64,000 nucleotides of DNA from Selenomonas sp. FOBRC6 (GTDB taxonomy: Bacteria > Bacillota > Negativicutes > Selenomonadales > Selenomonadaceae): the NCBI RefSeq assembly GCF_000286455.1, contig NZ_ALKG01000119.1, positions 1 through 64,000 on the forward strand, written 5' to 3'. Made by a program: the position numbers and the translations under genes. Each line of letters begins with the position of its first letter. The stretch's first letter is position 1. Below the pieces are notes generated by a model. That model had not been told where the DNA came from, did not search any database, and was given only the letters and a program-made list of their open reading frames with translations. Of the stretch, positions 16,506 through 25,789 are shown piece by piece.

Positions 16506-17248
16506 GTGTTGTGGGCATCGGTCCCGGCAGTCTGGACGATATGACCTACCGCGCGCGGCGTACGATTGAAGAAGCAACGACGGTCGTCGGCTACAAGCGC
16601 TATGTGGAGCTCATTGCGGAGCTGGTCGAAGGGAAAAAAGTGCTCGATACGGGCATGACACAGGAGATTGACCGCTGCCGTGCGGCGCTCAAGGAGGCGT
16701 CGGCGGGGGAGACGGTCGTCGTCATCTCGAGCGGGGATGCCGGCATCTACGGGATGGCAGGACTCGTGCTCGAGCTGCTTGTGAAGATGGACGAGGCGGA
16801 GCGCCCCGAATTCGGCGGCGTCATCCCGGGAGTCTCGGCGATGAGTGCAGCGGCGGGGCTCCTCGGCGCGCCCATCATGCATGACTTCGTTGTCATCAGT
16901 CTCTCGGATCTGCTCACACCGTGGGAGATCATTCAGGAGCGCGCAGAGCTCGCGGCAAAGGGAGACTTTGTCACCGCGCTTTACAATCCGCGCAGCAATA
17001 AGCGCGTTGGGCAGATCAACGCCGTGCAGGAGATCTTCCTGCGCCACCGTGCAGCCGAGACTCCTGTTGGCATTGTGACGGGGGCGAGCCGTGCGAATGA
17101 GGCGACGCTGATCTCCACGCTTGGCGACTTTACGAAGGAGGATATCAATATGTTCTCGCTCGTCATTATCGGCAACTCAAAGACGCGGACGGTGGGCGAC
17201 TGGATGATTACGCCGCGCGGCTATCAGAAGCGGGAGCCGGGGCTTTGA
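16493..17248 (+). CDS. cbiH: Precorrin-3B/cobalt-factor III C17-methyltransferase
   Basis: A 251-residue tetrapyrrole methylase responsible for ring contraction and C-17 methylation. ISVVGIGPGSLDDMTYRARR is the SAM loop, SSGDAGIYGMAGLVLELL the active-site motif, and GVIPGVSAMSAAAGLLGAP the substrate loop, with TALYNPRSNKR typical of CobJ/CbiH. No C-terminal Fe-S extension is seen. The ATG overlaps the cbiG end. Confidence 0.94.
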   Translation: MGKISVVGIGPGSLDDMTYRARRTIEEATTVVGYKRYVELIAELVEGKKVLDTGMTQEIDRCRAALKEASAGETVVVISSGDAGIYGMAGLVLELLVKMDEAERPEFGGVIPGVSAMSAAAGLLGAPIMHDFVVISLSDLLTPWEIIQERAELAAKGDFVTALYNPRSNKRVGQINAVQEIFLRHRAAETPVGIVTGASRANEATLISTLGDFTKEDINMFSLVIIGNSKTRTVGDWMITPRGYQKREPGL

Positions 17249-18027
17249 TATTCACGGCGGCGGGTACGCAGGACGGGCGTGAGATCGTGCGCCGCCTCTG
17301 TGCGGCGGGATATGACGTGGCGGCGTCGGTCGTCAGCTCCTACGGGCAGCAGCTGCTCGCAGAGCAACGGGAGAGCGGCAGCGGACGCCTTCTCATCAAT
17401 GACACACCGCTCGATGAGGACGGACTGCGCGCATTTTTCGCAGAGCACGGCGTGCATGTCTTTGTGGACGCGACCCATCCCTATGCTGTCAATGTCTCGC
17501 GAAACGCGATGTCGGCGTGTGCGGCGGCGGGGATTCCCTACATTCGCTTTGAGCGCGATCTCACGGACATTTCGTATGAGAATGTGCATCTCGTGCACTC
17601 CTATGAGGAGGCATCAGAGATCGCAGCGCAGTTCGGGAAAAATATTTTCTTGACGACGGGCAGCCGAAATCTGGAACGATTCGTAAAGGCGGAGCCGCTC
17701 GCAGACTGTACCCTTATTGCGCGTGTTCTGCCGACGGCAGAGGTAATTGCCCTCTGTGAGGGACTGGGGCTGACGCCAGCGCAGATCATTGCGATGCAGG
17801 GACCGTTCTCGCGTGAACTGAACCGCAGTATGTATGAAAAGTACAAGGCGGATGTCATCATCACGAAGAACAGCGGGACGATTGGCGGAACGGATGCAAA
17901 ATTTCAGGCGGCGGCGGATCTCAATCTGCCCGTCGTCGTGATTGACCGTCCCGTGCTTTCCTATCCACATTTGGCACACAGCTATGAAGAAGTAAAGGCA
18001 TTTGTCGATTCGGTCAGCGAATCGTAG
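17245..18027 (+). CDS. cbiJ: Cobalt-precorrin-6A reductase
   Basis: A 260-residue NADH-dependent reductase of the corrin ring (CobK/CbiJ). TTG start at 17245, overlapping the cbiH stop; GGGAG lies shortly before. The first strand IFTAAGTQDGREIVRRLC, the conserved DATHPYAVNVSRNAM and FLTTGSRNLERF, and the late TKNSGTIGGTDAKFQAA are CobK/CbiJ motifs. Confidence 0.92.
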   Translation: MIFTAAGTQDGREIVRRLCAAGYDVAASVVSSYGQQLLAEQRESGSGRLLINDTPLDEDGLRAFFAEHGVHVFVDATHPYAVNVSRNAMSACAAAGIPYIRFERDLTDISYENVHLVHSYEEASEIAAQFGKNIFLTTGSRNLERFVKAEPLADCTLIARVLPTAEVIALCEGLGLTPAQIIAMQGPFSRELNRSMYEKYKADVIITKNSGTIGGTDAKFQAAADLNLPVVVIDRPVLSYPHLAHSYEEVKAFVDSVSES

Positions 18028-18042
18028 AAATAGGAGTTAACC

Positions 18043-18678
18043 ATGGATTTCATCAAGGAGCCGATGGCGATTGAAAACCGCAGCATGGAGCTGATTGCGC
18101 CCCATCTGGAGGGGCTTGGACTCGACGAGCGTGCAACGAAGCTCTATTCGCGCCTGATTCACGCATCGGGCGATGTCGGCTATGCGCCGATCACGCGCGT
18201 GCATCCCGAGGCGATTGATCGTGCCATCGAGGCACTGAAGGCGGGTGCGCACATCTATACGGATGTCGAGATGGTGCGCACGGGCATCAACAAGAAGAAG
18301 ATCGCCTCCTTCGGTGGTGAGGTGCACTGTTTGGTTGCCGATCCCGAGGTTGCCGTCCGTGCGAAGGAAGAGGGCATTACGCGCTCGATGGTTGCCATGC
18401 GCCAGTTCGGCAAGGCGCTCGACGGCAGCATTGTCGCCATCGGCAACGCGCCTACGGCACTCTTTGAGGTGCTACGCCTCGTGCGTGAGGAGGGCATCCG
18501 TCCCGCCTGCATCGTGGGCATTCCCGTCGGCTTTGTGGGCGCGGCAGAGTCCAAGGCGGCGCTTGCATCACACGGCATTGTTCCCTATATCACCGTCGAG
18601 GGCACGAAGGGCGGCAGCCCGATTGCTGCTGCGGCGATCAACGCGCTCATGTATCTCATTGACAACACGCGTCCCTAA
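18043..18678 (+). CDS. cbiC: Cobalt-precorrin-8 methylmutase
   Basis: A 211-residue enzyme moving the C-11 methyl group to C-12 to give cobyrinic acid. RLIHASGDVGYAP contains the catalytic histidine. ITRSMVAMRQFGKAL, IVAIGNAPTALFEVLRL and IVGIPVGFVGAAESK are family motifs. RBS TAGGAG precedes the ATG; 15 bases separate it from cbiJ. Confidence 0.95.
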   Translation: MDFIKEPMAIENRSMELIAPHLEGLGLDERATKLYSRLIHASGDVGYAPITRVHPEAIDRAIEALKAGAHIYTDVEMVRTGINKKKIASFGGEVHCLVADPEVAVRAKEEGITRSMVAMRQFGKALDGSIVAIGNAPTALFEVLRLVREEGIRPACIVGIPVGFVGAAESKAALASHGIVPYITVEGTKGGSPIAAAAINALMYLIDNTRP

Positions 18679-18692
18679 GGAGAGATGGATTC

Positions 18693-20060
18693 ATGCAGTG
18701 GAATATCCCGCGCATTGTGATTGCGGCGACGCAGTCGGGTGGCGGCAAGACCACGCTCGTGACAGGGCTTCTCTCAGCCCTGCGCGCGCATGGTCTTCGC
18801 GTGCAGTCCTTCAAGGTGGGGCCGGACTATATCGACCTCGGCTATCATCAGCTAGCGAGCGGGCGCACGGGGCATAATCTGGACACGTGGCTCGTGCCGG
18901 AGGAGCGTCTGACGGAGATCTTCGCGCGTGAATGCGCGAATGCGGACATCGCCGTCATCGAGGGCGTCATGGGGCTCTATGACGGCGGGCGGCGTGGCGT
19001 CAGTTCGACGGCTGCGATTGCAAAGGCGCTGGATGCGCCCGTCCTCCTCGTCATAGACGCAAAATCCGTCGGAGCGTCTGCGGCGGCAACGGCACTCGGC
19101 TTTCGTGTCTATGACCGCGCGGTCAATCTCGCGGGTGTGCTCCTCAACCGCCTCGGCAGCGAGACGCATGAGGAGATGGTGCGCACGGCGATGGAGGGCG
19201 TCGATCTGCGCGTCTATGGTGCCCTACGTCGCGACGCCGCGCTCGCACTGCCCGAGCGTCATCTCGGATTGACGCCCGTGGAGGAGCACGCGGCGGCGGA
19301 GACGATTGCCGCCGTTGGTCAGCGGGTCGAGGCTGGGCTGGATCTGGACGCAATTCTGGAACTTGCCCGCAGTGCCTCTCCGCTGTCTGTTGCCACTACC
19401 GTGGGCACGGATGCTGTATCTTCCATGCGCATCGGCGTGGCGCGGGACGAGGCCTTCTCTTTTTACTACGCGGCGAGCCTTGCTGAGCTCGAAGCGCGCG
19501 GTGCAGAGATTGTCACGTTCAGCCCGCTGCATGATGAGGTGCTGCCCGATGTGGACGGCATCATCATCGGCGGTGGCTTTCCCGAGATGTTTGCGCGCCA
19601 GTTGGCGGAGAATACAGCGATGCGTGCCTCGATTCGCCGTGCGGCAGAGACGGGGATGCCCATCTACGCCGAATGCGGCGGCTATATGTATCTGATGCGT
19701 TCGTTGATTGACTTTGATGGGGCAGAGCATGAGATGGTCGGCATCTTCCCCGCGCGCGCGCGCATGACGGAGAAACTGCAGATGGTCGGCTATGTGGAAG
19801 CGGAGCAGACAGTGGATACCGTGCTCGGTGCGGCGGGGCTTGTGCTTCACGGACATGAATTCCACTTTTCCGTGGAGGAGGCGGAGGAGACTTCGGAGTC
19901 GGTGCGCCCGCTCCGCTTTACAAAGTTGCGCAATAACGCACAGTATTCTGCGGGGCATGCGTACAAAAATGCACTCGGCAGTTATTTGCATCTGCACTTT
20001 GCGGGCTGCACGGAAGCCTCAGAGCATTTCACGGAGGCGTGTCGCAGATGGGGCAGATAA
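18693..20060 (+). CDS. cbiA: Cobyrinate a,c-diamide synthase
   Basis: A 455-residue ATP- and glutamine-dependent amidase of side chains a and c. The P-loop is AATQSGGGKTTLVTGLL near the N-terminus, followed by VGPDYIDLGYHQLASGR and VIEGVMGLYDG. The C-terminal half is a type-1 glutamine amidotransferase domain with nucleophile Cys in YAECGGYMYLM and the late His in GHEFHFS. Length is normal for CbiA/CobB. Its 3' end overlaps cobU. Confidence 0.95.
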   Translation: MQWNIPRIVIAATQSGGGKTTLVTGLLSALRAHGLRVQSFKVGPDYIDLGYHQLASGRTGHNLDTWLVPEERLTEIFARECANADIAVIEGVMGLYDGGRRGVSSTAAIAKALDAPVLLVIDAKSVGASAAATALGFRVYDRAVNLAGVLLNRLGSETHEEMVRTAMEGVDLRVYGALRRDAALALPERHLGLTPVEEHAAAETIAAVGQRVEAGLDLDAILELARSASPLSVATTVGTDAVSSMRIGVARDEAFSFYYAASLAELEARGAEIVTFSPLHDEVLPDVDGIIIGGGFPEMFARQLAENTAMRASIRRAAETGMPIYAECGGYMYLMRSLIDFDGAEHEMVGIFPARARMTEKLQMVGYVEAEQTVDTVLGAAGLVLHGHEFHFSVEEAEETSESVRPLRFTKLRNNAQYSAGHAYKNALGSYLHLHFAGCTEASEHFTEACRRWGR

Positions 20061-20617
20061 TTCTCGTGACGGGCGGTGTCCGCTCGGGCAAGTCCGCATT
20101 TGCCGAGCACTATGCCGCACATTGTGCCGCATCGGGGGCACAGGTCGCCTACATCGCGACGGCGCAGGTTTACGATACGGAGATGCAGCAGCGTGTCGAT
20201 CTCCATCAGGCGCGCCGTCCTGCCAACTGGTCGACCTATGAGGCACCTTTTTTTTCTGAGAACGCCATCCGCGCGGCGGGGAAGTCGCACGGCGTGATTC
20301 TCTTTGACTGCATTACAATGTTCCTGAGCAATGATATGCTCCAATATCCCGAAGACGAGCAGGAGCGTGACTCGTTTGTGCTCCATGTGGAGGAGCGGAT
20401 TGGTGCGCTGATTCAGGCGGCACAGGAGGTGGAGGCGACAACGATCTTCGTCACGAACGAGGTGGGGGCGGGCATTGTGCCAGAACATCGCCTTGGACGC
20501 CTCTACCGCGATATGGCGGGGCTGGCGAATCAGCAGATTGCGCACAGCGCCGCAGAGGTCTATCTCGTTACCTGCGGCATTCCCGTGAACATCAAGAAAC
20601 TTGCGGAGGCGATCTGA
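20048..20617 (+). CDS. cobU: Adenosylcobinamide kinase / adenosylcobinamide-phosphate guanylyltransferase
   Basis: A 189-residue bifunctional nucleotide-loop enzyme. The start at 20048 is preferred over a GTG nine bases upstream because GGAGG at 20032-20036 is better spaced. P-loop VTGGVRSGKSAFAEHYA; the conserved HQARRPANW covers the guanylylated-histidine region, and FVTNEVGAGIVPEHRLGRLYRD is strongly conserved in CobU. Overlaps the cbiP ATG by one base. Confidence 0.95.
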   Translation: MGQIILVTGGVRSGKSAFAEHYAAHCAASGAQVAYIATAQVYDTEMQQRVDLHQARRPANWSTYEAPFFSENAIRAAGKSHGVILFDCITMFLSNDMLQYPEDEQERDSFVLHVEERIGALIQAAQEVEATTIFVTNEVGAGIVPEHRLGRLYRDMAGLANQQIAHSAAEVYLVTCGIPVNIKKLAEAI

Positions 20618-22149
20618 TGGCTAAGAGCATTATGCTGATGGGGACGAGCTCCCACGTGGGCAAGAGCATATTGACAACGGCGCTCTGCCGTATCTTTCGG
20701 CAGGAGGGGCAGCGTGTCGTGCCGTTCAAGGCACAAAACATGGCGCTGAACTCCTATGTCACGCTCGACGGGCGTGAGATGGGGCGCGCGCAGGTTGCAC
20801 AGGCAGAGGCGGCGGAGCTTGCGCCCGAGGTGCATATGAATCCCGTTCTGTTGAAACCCACGGGGAATTCGCAGTCGCAGGTCGTCATTATGGGCGAGCC
20901 GGTCGGCAATATGAGCGCGCGTGAGTACCACAAGGACTACTCGCTCAAGGCGTGGGGGGCGGTCGAGGAAGCACTTGATGTCTTGCAGGAAAACTATGAC
21001 CTGCTTGTGATCGAGGGGGCAGGGAGTCCCGCCGAAATCAACCTCAAGGCAAACGACATTGTGAATATGCGCGTCGCAAAGCATCTACGCGCGCCCGTCC
21101 TCCTCATCGCAGACATCGACCGCGGCGGCGCGCTCGCCTCCCTCGTGGGCACGCTGGAACTCCTCGACGAGGAGGAGCGTGCCCTCGTCAAGGGACTCGT
21201 CATCAACAAATTTCGCGGCGACGTGACCCTGCTGACGCCTGCACTCGACTTCCTTGAGGAAAAGACGGGGAAGCCCGTGCTCGGTGTTGTGCCGCATATC
21301 GAGCAGCTCGGCATCGACGAGGAGGATTCGGTATCGCTCGATGAGAAGCACTATGGGGATGGCGCCGCGCACAGCGATCAGCTGCGTATTGCCGTCATTC
21401 GTACGCCGAAGCTCTCGAATTTTACGGACTTTGATGCGCTCGCAAACGAGCCGGATGTCGCGCTCTACTATGTGGGCACGCCGCGCGAGCTCGGGACGCC
21501 CGACCTCATCCTCCTGCCCGGATCGAAGAATACGACGGAGGATCTGCTCTACATCCGTGAGGTGGGCTTGGAGGATGCAATCCGTGCGCGCGTGACAGAG
21601 GGAACGCCGCTCTTTGGCATCTGCGGCGGCTATCAGATGCTCGGACGTGTTGTGCGTGATCCGCTGCATACGGAGTCCGAGCACGATGAGACGGCGGGCT
21701 TCGGCTATCTGCCGATTGAGACGAGCTTTGCGGCGACGAAGCGTCTGCGTCAGGTTACGGCGTCCGCTGACCTTCCCTTTTTGGGGGCGCGGATTGCGGG
21801 CACGGGGCTTCCCGGTTATGAGATTCATATGGGGGAGACGCGCTTTATGGAGGACGTTCATCGTCCGTTCCGCATTGTTTCGGCAGCGGGGACGGCGGTG
21901 GATCTGCCTGACGGAGCAGTCTCGGCGGACGGGCTTGTCGTGGGCACGTACATCCACGGCGTATTCGATGACGACGACTTCCGCCGTGCACTGCTCAACC
22001 GTCTGCGCGTGCGGCGCGGCCGGGAGGAGCTGTCCGTGCAGTACCGCTATCGTGCGGAGAAGGAGTGCGCTTATGACCGTCTCGCCGAAACGGTGCGCAC
22101 GAGCCTCGACATGGAGAAGCTGCGCGAAATCGTGGAGGGGCGCAGATGA
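20617..22149 (+). CDS. cbiP: Cobyric acid synthase
   Basis: A 510-residue glutamine-dependent amidase of side chains b, d, e and g (CobQ/CbiP). MLMGTSSHVGKSILTTALCR is the P-loop-like start. FKAQNMALNSYVT, MNPVLLKPTGNSQSQVV and VIEGAGSPAEINL are signatures. The C-terminal amidotransferase domain has Cys in FGICGGYQMLGR and His in TYIHGVFDDDDFR. Starts at the last base of the cobU stop codon. Confidence 0.95.
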   Translation: MAKSIMLMGTSSHVGKSILTTALCRIFRQEGQRVVPFKAQNMALNSYVTLDGREMGRAQVAQAEAAELAPEVHMNPVLLKPTGNSQSQVVIMGEPVGNMSAREYHKDYSLKAWGAVEEALDVLQENYDLLVIEGAGSPAEINLKANDIVNMRVAKHLRAPVLLIADIDRGGALASLVGTLELLDEEERALVKGLVINKFRGDVTLLTPALDFLEEKTGKPVLGVVPHIEQLGIDEEDSVSLDEKHYGDGAAHSDQLRIAVIRTPKLSNFTDFDALANEPDVALYYVGTPRELGTPDLILLPGSKNTTEDLLYIREVGLEDAIRARVTEGTPLFGICGGYQMLGRVVRDPLHTESEHDETAGFGYLPIETSFAATKRLRQVTASADLPFLGARIAGTGLPGYEIHMGETRFMEDVHRPFRIVSAAGTAVDLPDGAVSADGLVVGTYIHGVFDDDDFRRALLNRLRVRRGREELSVQYRYRAEKECAYDRLAETVRTSLDMEKLREIVEGRR

Positions 22150-23108
22150 TCTCGCCCTCCCTCATCGCTATGGCGGCGTTCTTTCTCGACACTGTGCTCG
22201 GCGATCCGCAGACACGATGGCATCCCGTCGCCGTGCTAGGGCGCCTGATTGCATTTTTGGAGAAGCTGCTCTATCCGCTGCGGGGGAGCGACACGCAAAA
22301 ATTTGCGATGGGGTCGCTCCTCACGCTGCTGGTTCTCTGTATTTCCTATGCATTTGCCGAGGGGCTTCTCTTGGTGGCGCGTCAGCTGCCCGTGGCGTGG
22401 GGCGCGGATGTCGTCAGCGTCATCCTTCTCTACTTCTGCATCTCGCCGCGCATGCTGGCAAAGGCGGGGCAGGACATCTATGCGCTGCTCGTCAAGAGGG
22501 ACATTGCGGCAGCGCGCGAGCACGTCGGTTATATTGTCGGACGCGACACGGCAGAACTCGATGAGGCGGATGCCGCGCGTGCGGCAATCGAGACGGTAGC
22601 GGAGAATACCGTGGACGGCGTGATTGCGCCGCTTTTCTTCTTTGCGCTTGGGGGCGCGCCGCTTGCCGTTCTCTATCGCGCGGCGAATACGATGGATTCC
22701 ATGCTCGGCTATAAGAATGACCGCTATCTCTACTTCGGACGCATGGCGGCGCGCGTGGACGATGTGTTGAACTTTGTTCCAGCACGCATGACAGGCATAC
22801 TCTTCGTGATGGCGGCGTTCCTGCTCGGCTATGACGGGCGCAACGCGCTGAACATTCTCGTGCGCGATGCCGCAGGGCATCCGAGTCCGAACGGCGGTCA
22901 TGCGGAGGCGCCCGTTGCGGGGGCGCTGCACATCCGACTTGGCGGCGTCAATTACTACTTCGGCGAGCGGCATTTCCGCGCCTATATGGGAGATGCGCAT
23001 ATGGAGATTACGGCGAAGCACATCCTCGGCGCAATCCGCCTCATGTATACCGTGACCGTCCTCTATCTGCTGCTTTACTATCTCCTATCTCTCTATTATC
23101 ATATTTAG
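22146..23108 (+). CDS. cbiB: Adenosylcobinamide-phosphate synthase, membrane protein
   Basis: A 320-residue inner-membrane enzyme that joins (R)-1-amino-2-propanol phosphate to adenosylcobyric acid. Opening FFLDTVLGDPQTRWHPVAVLGRLI is the CbiB/CobD signature; AIETVAENTVDGVIAPLFFFALGGAP and YRAANTMDSMLGYKNDRYLYFGR are also conserved. Several hydrophobic segments including the C-terminal YLLLYYLLSLYYH. It overlaps cbiP by 4 bases. Its substrate needs threonine phosphate made by PduX nearby. Confidence 0.94.
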   Translation: MISPSLIAMAAFFLDTVLGDPQTRWHPVAVLGRLIAFLEKLLYPLRGSDTQKFAMGSLLTLLVLCISYAFAEGLLLVARQLPVAWGADVVSVILLYFCISPRMLAKAGQDIYALLVKRDIAAAREHVGYIVGRDTAELDEADAARAAIETVAENTVDGVIAPLFFFALGGAPLAVLYRAANTMDSMLGYKNDRYLYFGRMAARVDDVLNFVPARMTGILFVMAAFLLGYDGRNALNILVRDAAGHPSPNGGHAEAPVAGALHIRLGGVNYYFGERHFRAYMGDAHMEITAKHILGAIRLMYTVTVLYLLLYYLLSLYYHI

Positions 23109-23119
23109 GGAAGCACTTC

Positions 23120-23887
23120 ATGAATTCTTTTCTGATCGGACTACAATTCCTCACGCGCATTCATCTCGTCAGACAGACCGTGTGGACAGCGGCGGATTTC
23201 GGGCGCAGTACGCGCTTCTTTCCGCTCGTCGGGCTTGTGCTCGGTATCTGCTATGCGCTTGCCGCGTGGCTGCTGCTCTATGTGCTCGGCATGCGGTCGC
23301 TGACTGCCGCGCTCCTGCTCATCCTGCCGCTCCTCCTGACGGGCGGTCTGCACGCGGACGGCTTTATGGATACGGCGGACGGCGTCTTCTCGGGGCGGGA
23401 GCGTGCGCGCAAGCTCGAGATCATGAAGGACAGCTGCGTCGGCGCGTTCGGCGTCGTGTCGTTTGTCATGCTTATGTTCGTTCAGTATGCGTTGCTCTCC
23501 GATATGGCGCCTCTGCTGCTCGTACCTGCGCTCTTCGTCATGCCGATCATCGGCAGACTCGCGATGGTGCTCGCCGTTGCGTGCTTTCCCTATGCGCGTG
23601 AGGACGGCATGGGCAAGACATTCGCGGATATGGCGGATCGCAGTACCGTCGTGATCGCCGCGTTGACGACGGCGGTGCTCGTCCTGCCGTGGGGAATGCT
23701 CGCTACGTTTGCGCTCGTACTCGGTACGCTCTTTGTGCTCTTCTTCTGCCGTACGATGACCAATATCCTCGGTGGGGTTACGGGCGATGTCTACGGGGCG
23801 GCGACCGTGCTCACGGAGACCCTTGTCCTCGCCATATTTTCACTTGCGTCATCATATCCGAATGTTTGGGGGATTTTATGGAAATAA
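23120..23887 (+). CDS. cobS: Cobalamin synthase (adenosylcobinamide-GDP ribazoletransferase)
   Basis: A 255-residue polytopic membrane enzyme that joins adenosylcobinamide-GDP to alpha-ribazole (phosphate). Conserved motif LLTGGLHADGFMDTADGVFSGRERARKLEIMKDSCVGAFGV holds the acidic metal-binding residues. Six or seven hydrophobic stretches. RBS AGGGAAG before the ATG. Its last 10 bases overlap the pduX start. Confidence 0.94.
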   Translation: MNSFLIGLQFLTRIHLVRQTVWTAADFGRSTRFFPLVGLVLGICYALAAWLLLYVLGMRSLTAALLLILPLLLTGGLHADGFMDTADGVFSGRERARKLEIMKDSCVGAFGVVSFVMLMFVQYALLSDMAPLLLVPALFVMPIIGRLAMVLAVACFPYAREDGMGKTFADMADRSTVVIAALTTAVLVLPWGMLATFALVLGTLFVLFFCRTMTNILGGVTGDVYGAATVLTETLVLAIFSLASSYPNVWGILWK

Positions 23888-24756
23888 TTGCAAAAGCGCC
23901 CGCATCCTGCGGCGAACTCGTGGAAGGCGTTCTCGACGGGACGCCATTTCTTGTGACCGCGCCCATCAGCATGTATGCCGTGGCGACGGTCTCGGATCAG
24001 TTCACGGGCGTGCATGGGCTTGGGGAAAAAGCGGAGGAGGCTCTGCGGCGGACGCTTGCCCATATCGGCAAGGACTCTCTCCCGTTTGGCATACGGCTTG
24101 ATTCCGAGATTCCACAGGGCAAGGGTATGGCATCCTCGAGTGCCGATATTGCGGCAGTCTCCTATGCTGCGGCGCGCGCGCTTGGACGCGAACTCACGGG
24201 GCGTGAGATCATGGACATTGCGATTGCGATTGAGCCGAGCGACGGCATCGCCTTTGCGGGGCTTTCCCACGTCAGCCATACGACAGGCGAACTCTTCGGG
24301 CAGTATTCGAATGTACCGCTCCTCGCCGTCTCCATCTTCGATGTGGGCGGTACCGTTGACACTATCGCCTACTATCAGAGCAAGGGCAATCGCGGCAGTC
24401 AGGATGCGGCATATCGACAGATGCTTACGACGGTGGGGCAGGCGTTCCGCACGGAGGGGGATCGTCAGGAAATGCTGCTCGGACAGGCGGCGACGGCGAG
24501 CGCGCGCCTCAATCAGGAACATCTGGAAAAGCCACAGCTGGATGCGTTTATTCAGTCCTCGCAGAAGAAAGGGGCACTCGGCGTTCTCGTGGCGCACAGC
24601 GGCACCGTGGTCGGTGCACTCTGGGCATCGGAGCTGGGAGCCTCGGATGTGGAGAGACGGACGCAGGAGCTTGCCGCAGAATTTGACGGAAACTACAGCT
24701 ATATGCAGACGGCACGCCTTATTTCCGGCGGCGTAATCTGTGAGATCAAATCTTGA
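23878..24756 (+). CDS. pduX: L-threonine kinase (GHMP family)
   Basis: A 292-residue GHMP-superfamily kinase. The start at 23878 gives EIIAKAPASCGELVEGVLDGTPFLVTAPI, the PduX opening; upstream in-frame codons lie inside cobS. The ATP loop is IPQGKGMASSSADIAAVSYAAARALG. PduX phosphorylates L-threonine, the precursor of the aminopropanol linker attached by CbiB. The partner L-threonine-phosphate decarboxylase (CobD) is not in the window. Position between cobS and cobC supports the assignment. Confidence 0.9.
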   Translation: MEIIAKAPASCGELVEGVLDGTPFLVTAPISMYAVATVSDQFTGVHGLGEKAEEALRRTLAHIGKDSLPFGIRLDSEIPQGKGMASSSADIAAVSYAAARALGRELTGREIMDIAIAIEPSDGIAFAGLSHVSHTTGELFGQYSNVPLLAVSIFDVGGTVDTIAYYQSKGNRGSQDAAYRQMLTTVGQAFRTEGDRQEMLLGQAATASARLNQEHLEKPQLDAFIQSSQKKGALGVLVAHSGTVVGALWASELGASDVERRTQELAAEFDGNYSYMQTARLISGGVICEIKS

Positions 24757-24778
24757 TACATGGAAAGGGGAGGGGGAT

Positions 24779-25402
24779 ATGACAGAGATCATCATCATAC
24801 GGCATGGGGAGACGGAGTGGAACAAGACGGGGCGCTTTCAGGGGCATTCGGATGTACCGCTCTCGGCGGAGGGGCGCGCACAGGCGGCGGCGCTTGGAAA
24901 AAATCTTGTTGTCGATCATGTGGATGCAATCTATGCGAGCGATCTCACGCGTGCGATGGAGACGGCGGCACCTCTGGCGCAGCGCTTCGGACTTGAGGTC
25001 ATTTCTGACCCGCTGCTGCGCGAGCTGAACTTCGGCTCGTGGGAGGGGCGTAACTTCAACGATGTCAATGCCGAGAATCCCAATGCCATGAAGAATTTTT
25101 ACACCGATCCGGAGCAGGCGGACATTCCTGAGAGCGAGCCATTTCCGGAGTTTCAGCGGCGCGTCGCCGGGCGCGTGCGCGAGATTGTCGCGCAGGAGCG
25201 CGGGAAGCGCATTGTCATCGTTTCACATGGTGCGTCAATCCGCATTCTGTTCGCCGACATTCTCTCCATGCCGATTCGCTCCATCTGGCATGTCTCTCAG
25301 CTCAATACCGCAGTCAACAAGATCCGCTTCGAAGATGACGGATTTGCCGTGGTCACGCTGATGAATGATACCTCTCACCTGCGCGCAGAGGATGTACAGT
25401 GA
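24779..25402 (+). CDS. cobC: Alpha-ribazole phosphatase / histidine phosphatase family
   Basis: A 207-residue phosphoglycerate-mutase-fold phosphatase. Start at 24779 after AGGGGAGGGGG. The catalytic RHG motif is IIIRHGETEWN, and the second histidine is in IVSHGASIRILFADIL. In this position it most likely removes phosphate from alpha-ribazole phosphate or adenosylcobalamin phosphate. Another histidine phosphatase activity cannot be excluded from sequence. Confidence 0.87.
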   Translation: MTEIIIIRHGETEWNKTGRFQGHSDVPLSAEGRAQAAALGKNLVVDHVDAIYASDLTRAMETAAPLAQRFGLEVISDPLLRELNFGSWEGRNFNDVNAENPNAMKNFYTDPEQADIPESEPFPEFQRRVAGRVREIVAQERGKRIVIVSHGASIRILFADILSMPIRSIWHVSQLNTAVNKIRFEDDGFAVVTLMNDTSHLRAEDVQ

Positions 25403-25764
25403 ACATCCTTGCGGTCGGGCTTGGCGGCGCACTCGGTGCAATTTTTCGCTATCTCCTCGGTCAGATCATCCCGAAACTCGGCAGCGGATTTCCGCTAGGC
25501 ACCTTTGTCGTCAATCTCATCGGATGCTTTGCCATAGGACTCGTCGTTGGACTTGCAGGCAAGCACAGCAATATAGATCCGCGCCTCATCCTCTTTTTGC
25601 AGACAGGCATATGCGGCGGCTTTACAACATTTTCCACGTTCTCACTCGAATCCCTGACCCTCATCGAGGAGGGAAAGATCGCCATCGGTATTCTTTACAT
25701 CACGATGAGTGTTCTGCTCGGGCTCTTTGCTCTTCTTGCGGCGAGAAATTTCGTCAGCGGATGA
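25399..25764 (+). CDS. crcB: Fluoride exporter CrcB/Fluc
   Basis: A 121-residue, four-helix membrane protein of the Fluc family. GALGAIFRYLLGQII at the start, PLGTFVVNLIGCFAIGLVVG and GICGGFTTFSTFSLESL (the central polar track and Na+ site) are diagnostic. Only one copy is present, so it probably acts as a dual-topology homodimer. GTG start overlaps the cobC stop, so it is transcribed with the cobalamin genes; no fluoride riboswitch is seen here. Confidence 0.93.
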   Translation: MNILAVGLGGALGAIFRYLLGQIIPKLGSGFPLGTFVVNLIGCFAIGLVVGLAGKHSNIDPRLILFLQTGICGGFTTFSTFSLESLTLIEEGKIAIGILYITMSVLLGLFALLAARNFVSG

Positions 25765-25789
25765 CAAATGTAAAAAAAATAAATTTTAT

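Noticed and set aside
23107-23117. AGGGAAGCACT before cobS resembling the end of the 34-kb element
   Set aside because: Only 10 of 11 bases match, no partner repeat is near, and it serves as the cobS ribosome binding site.
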